A stretch of 64,000 nucleotides of DNA from Bacillota bacterium (GCA_023398105.1 JAEWST010000026.1:1-64000), one strand, 5' to 3'. Counted from the first letter of the stretch, positions 51,434-60,121 are shown. The notes: generated by a model from the sequence alone, not told the origin. Program-made: numbers and translations.

Positions 51434-51757
51434 ATAAATGAAGACTTAAACACCTGCAATTTTTCACTGGGAAAGTTGAGTAAGCTATATATTTTCCAAT
51501 ATATAGCTTAAAACAAAAAACAAACTTATGAAAATTGATTTAAGTACATACATAAGAAAGACTTTTGCTATGAAATATTCTTTTTAATCGAATATTTATT
51601 GTTTCTATTTGATTTTTATTCAAATTTAATATATATTTAGTTTGGCTTAATGATTTTATTCAGACATATTATTTCGTTAAGCGTATACTTTATTGAAATG
51701 CATTTTCAGACTTAAATAAACTAAAATATATATTAAATAAAGGCAGGAGGTAATTTT
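51434..51757. other. Non-coding region with right inverted-repeat arm
   Basis: About 320 bp. A family 2 end, GGGAAAGTTGAGTA, lies at 51470-51483, the right arm at 51578-51630, and a possible promoter TTGAAA-N18-TAAACT at 51693-51722 for the TM2 gene. Confidence 0.4.
51578..51630. repeat. Right arm of inverted repeat flanking the XRE gene
   Basis: This is the inverted counterpart of 50888-50942, containing AATCGAATATTTATTGTTTCT and CAAATTTAAT. The pair encloses only the XRE gene and its promoter. Confidence 0.55.
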
Positions 51758-52156
51758 ATGTATTGCAGGAATTGTGGAAGTGTTATGAACGATCAGGCTG
51801 CTATATGTGTTACTTGTGGAGTACCCGTGGGAAAAGGTAATAATTATTGTCCTATGTGTGGAGATACAACTGATTCAATGGCTTTGGTGTGTATGAAGTG
51901 CGGAGTAAATCTCAATGCATATGGTGAGCAGAAATCAAAGCTGGCGGCAGGGTTGTTTGGAATATTCTTAGGAATGTTTGGAGTACACAGATTCTATCTC
52001 GGACATATTGGGATTGGAGTAGCTCAGTTGCTAATATCAGTTCTATCATGCTTTTTTCTTTCGTGGATATCTGCTATATGGGGATTGGTAGAGGGAATAT
52101 TGATATTATCAGGAAGTATTAATAAGGATGCTAAGGGTGTTCCATTAAGGGATTAG
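51758..52156 (+). CDS. TM2-domain protein with two zinc-ribbon motifs
   Basis: This is a 132-residue protein. Paired cysteines (CRNCG, CVTCG, CPMCG, CMKCG) suggest two small zinc ribbons in residues 1-50. A TM2 domain follows, with KSKLAAGLFGIFLGMFGVHRFYLG and a second helix ending in WGLVEGILIL. TM2 proteins are small membrane proteins without an agreed function. GGCAGGAGG precedes the ATG. Confidence 0.85.
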   Translation: MYCRNCGSVMNDQAAICVTCGVPVGKGNNYCPMCGDTTDSMALVCMKCGVNLNAYGEQKSKLAAGLFGIFLGMFGVHRFYLGHIGIGVAQLLISVLSCFFLSWISAIWGLVEGILILSGSINKDAKGVPLRD

Positions 52157-52196
52157 ATTTTCATTTAATTAATTTGCTTATTTTTATTAAGAACTT

Positions 52197-52223
52197 AAAA
52201 AAAGACCGAAAGGTCTTTTTTTG
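52197..52223. terminator. Bidirectional terminator
   Basis: AAAAAAAGACC and GGTCTTTTTTT enclose a GAAA tetraloop. It lies between the TM2 gene and the convergent ferredoxin gene. Confidence 0.9.
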
Positions 52224-52256
52224 TATACATAATGTTTAGGGAATATATTTCTGAGC

Positions 52257-52445
52257 TTACTCAATATCAATTACTGATACTGGACAACCATCCCTAGCCT
52301 CCTCTGCTTCACTTTCATTTTCCTCAGGAATCTCATCTTCTATAGCTTCTGCTTTTCCATCTTCATTCATGCTAAAAACTTCAGGACATATTGAAACACA
52401 TAATTCACAACCGATGCAACCATCTTGATCTACCGATGCTTTCAT
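52257..52445 (-). CDS. Single-cluster [4Fe-4S] ferredoxin
   Basis: This is a 62-residue acidic electron carrier. CIGCELCVSICP supplies three cluster cysteines and the fourth is in DGCPVSVI near the C-terminus. The additional Cys in CVSIC may form a disulfide, as in other one-cluster ferredoxins. A glutamate-rich linker lies between. GGAGG precedes the ATG on the minus strand. It is monocistronic. Confidence 0.92.
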   Translation of the reverse strand: MKASVDQDGCIGCELCVSICPEVFSMNEDGKAEAIEDEIPEENESEAEEARDGCPVSVIDIE

Positions 52446-52774
52446 ATTTTACCTCCATCATATTTTAATATTTTGTACAATGAATTTAAGCTATTAACTT
52501 TATGTATTATTCCAATATAGTTAAGCAAATATACAATTTCAAAAGAATTTGCAAATAAGATTGGATAACTTTAATATTAGTGTAAATACATTTAACATTT
52601 TTGTATAAAATACATTAGAACAATAATGTTTTCAGCAACAAAGCAGACAAAAGTTCTATTGGTTACGATTAAGCCACTGTATAGATATTATATACTAAAA
52701 ACACTAATATAGCATATTTTGAAGATTGCTTGTTTTAAATATACAATTAGTGTATTCTTATTATTGATAAAAAC
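52446..52774. other. Non-coding AT-rich region
   Basis: About 330 bp upstream of the ferredoxin gene and before family 1 copy J. It must contain the ferredoxin promoter, but I cannot identify a convincing pair of elements. Confidence 0.35.
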
Positions 52775-52930
52775 TTATAACGAGGCAAAAAAATGTCCCC
52801 CACTTCTATAAGTGGCGGGTATCCCTTTGGTTTTCAGTCGGTGAGAATATCTCCCGCCTCGATGAAACGCCGCTGATGTAATGAATTTTTCTACAATCGA
52901 TAAATTTCATTTTGAATCTAGGCGTTATAA
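52775..52930 (+). repeat. Family 1 element, full length, copy J
   Basis: This is a 156-bp reference copy. It runs TTATAACGAGGC, CCACTTCTATAAGTGG, CTTTGGTTTTCAG, CGGTGAGAATATCTCCCGCC, AACGCCGCTGATGTAATG, then an AAATTT-rich hairpin and CTAGGCGTTATAA. TTATAACG at the left and CGTTATAA at the right form 8-bp terminal inverted repeats. A family 2 end (AACTCAACTTTCCCAGTTG) is fused to its right side. Confidence 0.9.
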
Positions 52931-53009
52931 CTCAACTTTCCCAGTTGAAAATTGAGCAAATGATCTACAGCTAAACTGAATGGTGTAAATATAGTTAGGA
53001 GTAAAAGAT

Positions 53010-53780
53010 ATGTTACATGAATTTTCAAGAAGTGAATTAATTATAGGCGCAGAAGGACTAAAAAAACTGAAGAACAGTAAAGTTGCTGTGTTTGGAGTTG
53101 GCGGAGTTGGTTCATATGCTGTGGAGGCTCTAGTAAGATGTGGGGTTGGACAGTTGGTTTTGATTGATGATGATTGTGTCTGCTTGACAAACATAAACAG
53201 ACAGTTGCACGCATCAAGAAAGACTGTTGGAAACCCCAAAGTAGAGGTTATGAGAGATAGAATTTTAGATATAAATCCAGAATGTAAAGTCACTGTTTTT
53301 CAAAAATTCTACATGCCTGATGTTGCAGAAGAATTAATTGATAAAAGCTATGAATATATTGTTGATGCTATTGATACTGTAACGGCAAAAATTGATTTAG
53401 TTGTAAGAGCAGAGCAATTTGGAATACCAATTATTAGTGCAATGGGTGCAGGTAACAAGGTTGATCCGACTAAGTTTGAGGTGTCTGATATTTATAAAAC
53501 TACAGTAGATCCATTAGCAAAAGTAGTTAGAAAAGAACTTAGAAGCAGAGGAATTAAAAAGCTTAAGGTTGTTTATTCAAAGGAAGAACCTATTAGACCT
53601 ATTGAAATAGAAAATCTTGATTGTTACAGTGATCTCCCTAACGGTGTACAAAGAAAAGGTGCTATAAAAAAGAGAGTACCAGGAAGCTTATCATTTGTGC
53701 CTTCTGTGATGGGTTTAATTATTGCTGGTGAAGTAATTAAGGACTTAATTGAATGGGGAAAGCCTAAAATGAAAATCTAA
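53010..53780 (+). CDS. tcdA: tRNA threonylcarbamoyladenosine dehydratase
   Basis: This E1-like enzyme cyclises t6A37 in tRNAs to ct6A with ATP. The 256-residue protein has the adenylation core VAVFGVGGVGSYAVEAL, LIDDDCVCLTNINRQ and DAIDTVTAKIDLV. RKGAIKKRVPGSLSFVPS near the C-terminus is as in TcdA/CsdL. The start follows TAGGAGT. The gene begins about 80 bp after copy J. Confidence 0.9.
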   Translation: MLHEFSRSELIIGAEGLKKLKNSKVAVFGVGGVGSYAVEALVRCGVGQLVLIDDDCVCLTNINRQLHASRKTVGNPKVEVMRDRILDINPECKVTVFQKFYMPDVAEELIDKSYEYIVDAIDTVTAKIDLVVRAEQFGIPIISAMGAGNKVDPTKFEVSDIYKTTVDPLAKVVRKELRSRGIKKLKVVYSKEEPIRPIEIENLDCYSDLPNGVQRKGAIKKRVPGSLSFVPSVMGLIIAGEVIKDLIEWGKPKMKI

Positions 53781-53815
53781 ATTATTTTTATAAGATACGT
53801 TAGTTTACAGAACAA

Positions 53816-53852
53816 CAAGTCATTGGTAAACTTGAGAATGGCTTGACTTTTT
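53816..53852 (+). terminator. Terminator after tcdA
   Basis: CAAGTCATT at 53816-53824 pairs with AATGGCTTG at 53837-53845 with one G-T pair, and ACTTTTT follows. Confidence 0.6.
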
Positions 53853-53904
53853 ATTCGAAAATTGAGTTGGCAACAAACCATTTTATGTGCGAAGTTTGAG
53901 TACA
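53851..53904. repeat. Family 2 short inverted-repeat element
   Basis: TATTCGAAAATTGAGTTGG at the left and ATGTGCGAAGTTTGAGTA at the right match ends of other family 2 copies. The right end equals the inverted form of the end at 38895-38912. Confidence 0.5.
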
Positions 53905-53955
53905 AAATGCTATGAAAATAAAAAAAATGGGTATATAAATATCTGAGGTGATAAA

Positions 53956-54636
53956 ATGTTTGAAAAACGTATAAATATTTTTACTGGACATTATGGAAGT
54001 GGTAAAACGGAGGTTGCAGTTAACTATGCTTTAAAACTTGCAGAAGCAGATTTTAAGACTGCAATTGTAGATTTTGATATAATTAATCCTTTTTTTAGAA
54101 CAGCTGATGCCAAGGAAGAACTTGAAAATAAAAATATTAGAGTTCTTTTACCTAGATATGCAAATACTAATGTTGATGTTCCAGCCATACCAGCTGAAAT
54201 ATATTCTTTGTTCCAAGACAAATCCTACAAGGTAGTTCTTGATGTTGGTGGAGATGATTTAGGTGCAAAAGCAGTTTCTAGATTTAAAGAAGAGATTGTT
54301 AGTGATGATTACGAGATGTTTTTTGTAATTAACACAAAAAGAGGAATGACTGATACTGCAGAAGAAATATATGAAATGATTGGAATAGTTGAAGAAGGTG
54401 CAAACTTAAAAGTTACAAAATTGATTAATAACAGCAATTTGCTTGAGGAGACAACACCTGAGATTATTTTGCAGGGAAATGAAATTATATCTGAGGTTTC
54501 TAGAAAAACAGGTATTCCAATAGCAATTACATCTGGCATGGAAAAAGTAATAAGCGGTTTAAATGGTCAGCAGTTAAGCGGTTCAACAATATTAGCTATG
54601 AAGAAACATATTTTTTTACCTTGGAATAGAAATTAG
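53956..54636 (+). CDS. MinD-like P-loop ATPase near the oxidoreductase genes
   Basis: This is a 226-residue protein of the SIMIBI/MinD type. It has Walker A TGHYGSGKTEVAV, the switch region VDFDIINPFFRTAD and VVLDVGGDDLGAKAV. No membrane-targeting helix is visible. Genes of this kind are often found beside 2-oxoacid:ferredoxin oxidoreductases, where a role in cofactor or subunit assembly is possible but unproven. GAGGTGA precedes the ATG. Confidence 0.75.
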   Translation: MFEKRINIFTGHYGSGKTEVAVNYALKLAEADFKTAIVDFDIINPFFRTADAKEELENKNIRVLLPRYANTNVDVPAIPAEIYSLFQDKSYKVVLDVGGDDLGAKAVSRFKEEIVSDDYEMFFVINTKRGMTDTAEEIYEMIGIVEEGANLKVTKLINNSNLLEETTPEIILQGNEIISEVSRKTGIPIAITSGMEKVISGLNGQQLSGSTILAMKKHIFLPWNRN

Positions 54637-55009
54637 AAGAGAAGAGGCTATAAAGCAATATTTGACTGCCTAAATTATTTTAGTGTAGTACAGCAAATTA
54701 ACACTTTTAAGAATCATTTGGTAGTGATACAATAATATTCATATATATTTAGTGATTTTTCTGTTTTAATGTCTTGGAATCGCTAAAATACTTGTAAATA
54801 ATGAATTAATTGCAAGTATACTAAAGTAAAAAGTGCAAGCCTTTATAGTAGTAGGTAAGAAATATCTATCTAATATTTCAGAATAACTAATGTGTAAACA
54901 AATGGTTTTTGTCTTATGTTATGGAAACTGAGTTTAATTACGGGCTTAACCATTTGTGACTAAAGCTATTTAAATTTTTCATTATTTCTGAAGTTTTACC
55001 ATGCATAAC
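54637..55009. other. Non-coding leader region before the oxidoreductase operon
   Basis: About 370 bp with no gene. I see AAATGGTTTTTG near 54900 and AACCATTT near 54948 as a possible weak dyad, but no known riboswitch pattern. Confidence 0.35.
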
Positions 55010-55038
55010 TTGCAAATAACATTAAAGAGTTTTATAAT
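55010..55038 (+). promoter_or_regulatory. Promoter of the vor operon
   Basis: TTGCAA at 55010-55015 and TATAAT at 55033-55038 are 17 bp apart. The first ATG is 77 bp downstream. Confidence 0.7.
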
Positions 55039-55115
55039 AACAGTAGTTTTGGTCGATAAATTCTAAATTAAGTAACAATCAAATAAATTAATAAAACATA
55101 AGTGAGGTTTTGATA

Positions 55116-55322
55116 ATGGCAAAAGTAATATTCCATGAGGAAAGATGCAAAGGCTGTAAGCTTTGCGTAACGGTATGCCCAAAGAAAATTGTCATAATGA
55201 AATCTGATAAATTAAATCAGAAGGGATTTCATCCTGCTGGCGTAGATGAGATGGATAAATGTATTGGTTGTGCTTTCTGTGCTACAATTTGTCCGGATTG
55301 CGTTATTGAGGTTGAAAAGTAA
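55116..55322 (+). CDS. 2-oxoacid:ferredoxin oxidoreductase delta subunit (2x[4Fe-4S])
   Basis: This is a 68-residue ferredoxin-like subunit. Two cluster motifs, CKGCKLCVTVCP and CIGCAFCATICP, carry electrons from the TPP subunit to free ferredoxin. The ATG at 55116 fits GAGG at 55104-55107 and is preferred to TTG 55110. It is the first gene of the four-subunit operon. VorD- and KorD-type subunits cannot be told apart by eye. Confidence 0.88.
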   Translation: MAKVIFHEERCKGCKLCVTVCPKKIVIMKSDKLNQKGFHPAGVDEMDKCIGCAFCATICPDCVIEVEK

Positions 55323-55424
55323 TACTAATTCAAAAAATTATCATTAAATTATTAGCTATGAACTAGTATAAATTTTTAATAAGTTATTATGAGTCATCAA
55401 ACATGACTATTTGGAGGGAAAGAA

Positions 55425-56483
55425 ATGGCAGAAAAATTATTAATGAAGGGTAATGAGGTAATTGCAGAAGCAGCCTTAAGAGCTGGTTGCAAACATTATT
55501 TCGGATATCCAATTACACCACAAACTGAGGTTGCTCATTATATGGCAAAAGTAATGCCAAAATTAAATGGTACCTTTGTTCAGGCTGAAAGTGAAGTTGC
55601 AGCGATAAATATGGTATATGGTGCAGCAGCAGCAGGTGCACGCGTTATGACATCGTCATCTAGCCCTGGAGTAAGTTTGAAACAGGAAGGTATTTCTTAT
55701 ATAGCAGGTGCAGAACTTCCAGCAGTATTAGTAAATATTGTACGTTGCGGTCCTGGTTTAGGAGGTATTCAAGCAGCTCAATGTGACTATTTCCAAGCAT
55801 GTAAGGGTGGCGGGCACGGTGACTACAAAAATATAGTTCTTGCTCCTTCAAGTGTACAAGAATTATATGAGTTAACAGTTGAAGCGTTTAACCTTGCTGA
55901 CAAATACAGAATGCTTGTTATGATTTTAGGTGACGGTATGTTAGGTCAGATGATGGAAGCAGTTGAATTTAAAGATAAAGAAGAAATTTATCAGGACGAC
56001 AAGAAATGGGCTTGTACTGGTACAAAGATGCAGAGGGATAGTAATGATATTACTTCAATCTATATTCAACCAGAAGTGCTTGAGGGTCTTAACAATAAGT
56101 TGCAGGCAAAATATAGACAAGTTGAACAAAACGAAGTTCTTGTAGAGACATATAATTGTGAGGATGCAGATATTATTGTTACTGCTTATGGTACTGTTGC
56201 TCGTATAATAAAAAATGTTATTAAGATGGCTGAAAAGGAAGGTATTAAAGTTGGACTAATTCGTCCTATAACACTATATCCATTCCCAACTGCTGCTTAT
56301 GAAAAGTATGCAGATACTCCAAAGGCGTTCTTAAGCGTTGAGTTAAGTGCTGGGCAGATGGTAGAAGATGTACGTCTTGCAATTAACGGTAAATGCCCTG
56401 TTCATTTCTACGGACGTACAGGCGGAGTAATTCCTAGTCAAATAGAAATTTTAAATGAAATTAAGAAAATCTTAAATAAATAG
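55425..56483 (+). CDS. vorB: 2-oxoacid:ferredoxin oxidoreductase alpha subunit (VorB/KorA type)
   Basis: This is the pyrimidine-binding subunit of a CoA-dependent oxidative decarboxylase for 2-oxoacids. The 352-residue protein has FGYPITPQTEV, QAESEVAAINMVYGAAAAG and TSSSSPGVSL. The full form resembles VorB, suggesting branched-chain 2-oxoacids, though 2-oxoglutarate is possible. TTGGAGGGA precedes the ATG. The reaction yields acyl-CoA, CO2 and reduced ferredoxin. Confidence 0.85.
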   Translation: MAEKLLMKGNEVIAEAALRAGCKHYFGYPITPQTEVAHYMAKVMPKLNGTFVQAESEVAAINMVYGAAAAGARVMTSSSSPGVSLKQEGISYIAGAELPAVLVNIVRCGPGLGGIQAAQCDYFQACKGGGHGDYKNIVLAPSSVQELYELTVEAFNLADKYRMLVMILGDGMLGQMMEAVEFKDKEEIYQDDKKWACTGTKMQRDSNDITSIYIQPEVLEGLNNKLQAKYRQVEQNEVLVETYNCEDADIIVTAYGTVARIIKNVIKMAEKEGIKVGLIRPITLYPFPTAAYEKYADTPKAFLSVELSAGQMVEDVRLAINGKCPVHFYGRTGGVIPSQIEILNEIKKILNK

Positions 56484-56506
56484 AATTTAAGAATGGAGGG
56501 TAAGAA

Positions 56507-57253
56507 ATGGCAACTGTGTTTAAAAGGCCACATGCTTTAAAAGAAAAAGAGCTTCACTATTGTCCTGGTTGTACTCATGGTATAATTCACAGGCTGGTAG
56601 CAGAGGTAATTGATGAACTAGATATAGAGGGTATTACAATAGGCGTTTCGCCTGTTGGTTGTGCATATAATAATTACGAATATTTTAACTGTGATATGGT
56701 ACAAGCTGCTCATGGAAGAGCTCCAGCCGTAGCTACAGGAATAAAAAGAGTTCATCCCGACAATTATGTATTTACTTATCAAGGAGATGGAGATTTAGCA
56801 GCTATAGGAACAGCTGAAATTGTTCATGCTGCTGCAAGAGGAGAAAAAATCACAACAGTATTTGTTAATAATGCTATTTATGGTATGACATCTGGTCAGA
56901 TGGCGCCTACTACATTATTAGGTCAATTAACAACAACTTCACCATTTGGAAGAAAACCTGAAATACATGGATATCCAATTAGCGTATGTGAAATGCTTTC
57001 TACATTAGAAGGTGCAGCCTATGTTGAAAGAACATCTGTACATGATGTTAAAAATATTAAAAATACTAAAGCAGCTATAAAAAAGGCATTTCAAGTTCAA
57101 AAGGCTAATAAAGGATTCTCTATTGTTGAGGTGCTTTCAACTTGCCCAACTAACTGGGGTCTGAATCCTGTAGACTCACTTAAATGGTTAGAGGAAAATA
57201 TGTTGCCACACTATCCTCTAGGTGTATTTAAGGGAAAGGATTTGGAGGTGTAG
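56507..57253 (+). CDS. 2-oxoacid:ferredoxin oxidoreductase beta subunit (TPP-binding)
   Basis: This is the catalytic thiamine diphosphate subunit with 248 residues. CPGCTHG at the start supplies conserved cysteines. The TPP motif runs GDGDLAAIGTAEIVHAA to VFVNN, followed by AIYGMTSGQMAPTT. ATGGAGGG precedes the ATG. It is probably part of one transcript with the flanking subunits. Confidence 0.93.
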   Translation: MATVFKRPHALKEKELHYCPGCTHGIIHRLVAEVIDELDIEGITIGVSPVGCAYNNYEYFNCDMVQAAHGRAPAVATGIKRVHPDNYVFTYQGDGDLAAIGTAEIVHAAARGEKITTVFVNNAIYGMTSGQMAPTTLLGQLTTTSPFGRKPEIHGYPISVCEMLSTLEGAAYVERTSVHDVKNIKNTKAAIKKAFQVQKANKGFSIVEVLSTCPTNWGLNPVDSLKWLEENMLPHYPLGVFKGKDLEV

Positions 57254-57256
57254 GGA

Positions 57257-57790
57257 ATGAAACAGCTTGATTTGATAATTGCTGGTTTTGGCGGACAGGG
57301 AATACTTTCTGCTGGAAAATTACTTGCGTATGCTGGAATGTTAGAAGGAAAACATGTTTCATGGCTACCATCTTATGGACCTGAAATGAGAGGTGGTACT
57401 GCTAACTGTAGCATTGTTATTTCTGATGATCCGATAGGCTCACCCATAATAGATTATCCAAATGCATTAATTGCCATGAATGGACCATCTTTGGAGAAGT
57501 TTGAAAAGAAGATTACAAAGGGTGGCTTGATTATTACAAATAGTTCATTAGTTGAGGCAAAGGCTACGAGAACAGATGTAGAGTTTTTTGGAGTTCCTGC
57601 AACAGAAATGGCTTCAGATATGGGAAATTTGACATATGCTAACATTATTATTCTAGGAAAATTATTAGGAAAAACAGGTATTGTTACAAAAGAAAGTTTT
57701 GAAGCTGCACTTAAGAAAGTTTTGCCTGAGAAAAAGCATTTTATGATTCCTGATGAAATGAAGGCACTTGTTGTAGGTCACGATTTATAA
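57257..57790 (+). CDS. 2-oxoacid:ferredoxin oxidoreductase gamma subunit
   Basis: This is the CoA-binding-type gamma subunit with 177 residues. GFGGQGILSAGKLLAYAG and WLPSYGPEMRGGTANCSIVIS are the family blocks. GGAGG at 57244-57248, inside the end of the beta gene, is the ribosome site. It is the last gene of the operon, and a family 2 end lies at the stop. Confidence 0.93.
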   Translation: MKQLDLIIAGFGGQGILSAGKLLAYAGMLEGKHVSWLPSYGPEMRGGTANCSIVISDDPIGSPIIDYPNALIAMNGPSLEKFEKKITKGGLIITNSSLVEAKATRTDVEFFGVPATEMASDMGNLTYANIIILGKLLGKTGIVTKESFEAALKKVLPEKKHFMIPDEMKALVVGHDL

Positions 57791-57808
57791 TTAATAACTC
57801 AACTTTTC
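57789..57808. repeat. Family 2 end fragment after the gamma subunit gene
   Basis: TAATAACTCAACTTTTCGAA lies directly at the stop codon. The same end occurs inverted at 53851. No second end is recognised. Confidence 0.4.
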
Positions 57809-57834
57809 GAATAAAAATTTGTTTTTTGCTTACT

Positions 57835-57890
57835 AGAGTCAATTATTGTACAGTTTTTTGTTTAAAACTGACAGTAATTGGCTCTTAATT
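57835..57890 (+). terminator. Candidate terminator of the vor operon
   Basis: AGAGTCAATTA at 57835-57845 pairs with TAATTGGCTCT at 57875-57885 with one mismatch. An inner CAGTTTT/AAAACTG stem is present. The T run after it is weak. Confidence 0.5.
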
Positions 57891-58049
57891 ATTTAGTGCA
57901 TAAGTTGATTGAAGTAATAGTTAATTTTTGACAAAGTCAATTACGATGGCTCAAGGCATTTTCAAGATAAGCTATCTGTTTTAGGCAAATTATGTTTTTA
58001 ACGTAGTTTGGTTTTAAAAATGTTTTATTACTGTAATATTAGATTTTTG

Positions 58050-58078
58050 TTGTAAAAATATGTAATGCTCTATATACT
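58050..58078 (+). promoter_or_regulatory. Candidate promoter of the ABC-2 exporter
   Basis: TTGTAA at 58050-58055 and TATACT at 58073-58078 are 17 bp apart, and the ATG is 64 bp downstream. The preceding 57891-58049 shows nothing I recognise. Confidence 0.5.
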
Positions 58079-58142
58079 AAATTAGTAGATATATTGGGTG
58101 TTTACCTTAGAAAGCTAATAAAATGAGGCGTGGGAGGTTAGT

Positions 58143-59018
58143 ATGAGTGTACTCAAAACAGAAAACTTAACTAAATACTATGGAAATGCAAGAGGAATTG
58201 AGAATGTAAATTTAGAGGTTAATGAAGGTGAGGTTTTTGGCTTTATTGGACCCAATGGTGCTGGAAAATCAACTACAATTAGGACTTTACTTGCCCTCAT
58301 TCATCCAACATCAGGTAATGGCAGTATATTTGGAAAGGACTGTATAAAGTACTCAAAGGAAATAGCCAAAGATATTGGATATTTGCCAAGTGAGGTTTTT
58401 TATTATGATAATATGAGAGTCAGGGATTTACTTAAATATTCTGCATCCTTTTATAAAAAGGACTGCACAAAGCGAATTAGTGAGCTTTGCACAATATTAG
58501 ATCTTGACCAAAATAAAAAAATAGATGATTTGTCCTTTGGGAACAGAAAAAAGGTAGGAATTGTACAGGGGCTTTTACACAGTCCTAAGCTTATTATTCT
58601 AGATGAACCAACAAGTGGATTAGATCCACTAATGCAGCAGAAGTTTTTTGAAATAATTCAGCAAGAAAATAAAAAGGGTGCTACTGTGTTCTTTTCTTCT
58701 CATATATTAAGTGAAGTACAGAAGCTCTGTGACAGGGTCGCAATTATTAAAGAAGGTAAAATAATTAGAACTGAAAAAATTAATGAGCTTCGAGAAAACA
58801 GTTATAAAAAAATATCTTGTGAAACTCAAAGCACTATTAGTAAAGATTATTTTAGTTTTGACGGTGTAAATAAGCTTAATATAATAGATAATAATGTAAG
58901 CTTCATCTATAAGGGAAATATAGACTTTATAATGAAAAAGCTAGCTGCATTAAGTTTAGTGAATATTAATATTGAAGAGCCTGATTTAGAGGAAATATTT
59001 ATACATTATTATAATTAA
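58143..59018 (+). CDS. ABC transporter ATP-binding protein
   Basis: This is the ATPase of an ABC-2 type exporter with 291 residues. It has Walker A GPNGAGKST, a Q-loop-like YLPSEVFYYDN and Walker B LIILDEPTSGLDPL. The signature region reads LSFGNRKK, which departs from LSGGQ in the way seen in NatA/CcmA-like relatives. The leader GGCGTGGGAGGTTAGTATG is repeated exactly before the second permease at 60106. Its substrate is unknown. Confidence 0.9.
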   Translation: MSVLKTENLTKYYGNARGIENVNLEVNEGEVFGFIGPNGAGKSTTIRTLLALIHPTSGNGSIFGKDCIKYSKEIAKDIGYLPSEVFYYDNMRVRDLLKYSASFYKKDCTKRISELCTILDLDQNKKIDDLSFGNRKKVGIVQGLLHSPKLIILDEPTSGLDPLMQQKFFEIIQQENKKGATVFFSSHILSEVQKLCDRVAIIKEGKIIRTEKINELRENSYKKISCETQSTISKDYFSFDGVNKLNIIDNNVSFIYKGNIDFIMKKLAALSLVNINIEEPDLEEIFIHYYN

Positions 59019-59075
59019 CTCAAATTTGCAGTTGAAATTGTAGTTACACAAACCTATAAATGGGAAAGTTAAGTA
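59015..59075. repeat. Family 2 short inverted-repeat element
   Basis: TTAACTCAAATTTGCAGTTG at the left and ATGGGAAAGTTAAGTA at the right are inverted repeats. The left end contains the stop codon of the ATPase gene. Confidence 0.6.
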
Positions 59076-59162
59076 TTTGATTAGCTTAATTACGGTTCGT
59101 TTAAATTTACGCTTTTAGCTTTTACAAAAGTTAGTGTTTTATTTCTTTTCAAGGAGGCATAC

Positions 59163-59960
59163 ATGAATATATACATTCAAGAATTAAAAAGTTTATTCAA
59201 GAGTACATTAATATGGACTATTTCAATTGTGGGATTAATAATATTTCTCTTTGTGCTATATCCAGGACTTGCTAAGGATGCAGATAAGTTTATGCTATTA
59301 CTAAAAAATTATCCTCCTGAGGTATTAAGTGCTTTAGGTGCTACTATTGACATTGTTACATCAATTAATGGATATTATGCTTTTTGCTTAGTTTATATAA
59401 ACCTTTGTGCTGCAATTCAAGCTATGAAATCTGGCGTTGATGTGCTTGCAAAGGAAAGTTCCAGAAAGACCTGTGATTTTATTTTTGTTAAGCCTGTTTC
59501 AAGGGTAAAAGTACTTGTTTCTAAATTAGTAGCTGCTATTACTTGCTTTCTCATTACTGACATATTTATTATACCAATAGCAATAATTAGTGCTACAATG
59601 GTGGAAACAAAAGCTTTTGATATGAAGGTATTTTTACTTATTTCTATATCAATTTTATTTGTTCAGCTTATTTTTGTAGCTTTAGGATTCTTTTGTGCAG
59701 CAATCATAAAGAAAATTAAGGGAACTACAGCTATTTCATTAGGTGCTGTAATGGCTTTTTTTACAATTTCCTTAATAGTAAAGGCCTTTGGGGATGACAA
59801 ACTCAAGTATATTTCCTTCTTAACGTATTTTAGTCCAAATTATATAATAGAACATGGACATTTTGAGCTTAGTATGCTTTTATGTGCTGTTGTTGCTATT
59901 GTTTTATTTATTGCTATATCGCTATTTTATTACAACAAAAAAGATATACATTGTGCATAG
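59163..59960 (+). CDS. ABC-2 type permease, first
   Basis: This is a 265-residue membrane protein with six hydrophobic helices. It has ESSRKTCDFIFVKPVSRVKVLVSKLVAA, the conserved cytoplasmic coupling stretch of ABC-2 permeases. CAAGGAGGC precedes the ATG. It is a paralogue of the second permease, so the two probably form a heterodimer with two copies of the ATPase. Confidence 0.88.
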   Translation: MNIYIQELKSLFKSTLIWTISIVGLIIFLFVLYPGLAKDADKFMLLLKNYPPEVLSALGATIDIVTSINGYYAFCLVYINLCAAIQAMKSGVDVLAKESSRKTCDFIFVKPVSRVKVLVSKLVAAITCFLITDIFIIPIAIISATMVETKAFDMKVFLLISISILFVQLIFVALGFFCAAIIKKIKGTTAISLGAVMAFFTISLIVKAFGDDKLKYISFLTYFSPNYIIEHGHFELSMLLCAVVAIVLFIAISLFYYNKKDIHCA

Positions 59961-60117
59961 CTCGAAAACAAAGTTTGTACAAACATGGTGCTTTTTCGAG
60001 CAAGGAAAATCCGCAAGCGGTTTTTCCAAAGTCTGTAGGTGGGTGAAAGCTTCAAAAAGAAGGCGTACCTCCACCAAGTCTTAACCATATTTTCTGCCTA
60101 AAGTGGGCGTGGGAGGT
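59956..60117 (+). repeat. Family 3 structured element between the two permeases
   Basis: The core AGCTCG, AAGTTTGTAC, AACATGGTGC, CGAGC at 59959-60001 matches 16333-16373. The hairpin GGAAAATCCGCAAGCGGT is at 60004-60021, with TTTTCC completing its stem. Compared with the 16-kb copy, CCA/TGG has become CCG/CGG, a compensatory change. The element fills the whole gap and ends in GGGCGTGGGAGG, the ribosome site of the next gene. Confidence 0.7.
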
Positions 60118-60121
60118 TAGT

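Noticed and set aside
59854..60084. 76-codon frame across the end of the first permease
   Set aside because: It overlaps the permease in another frame and then reads the family 3 repeat.
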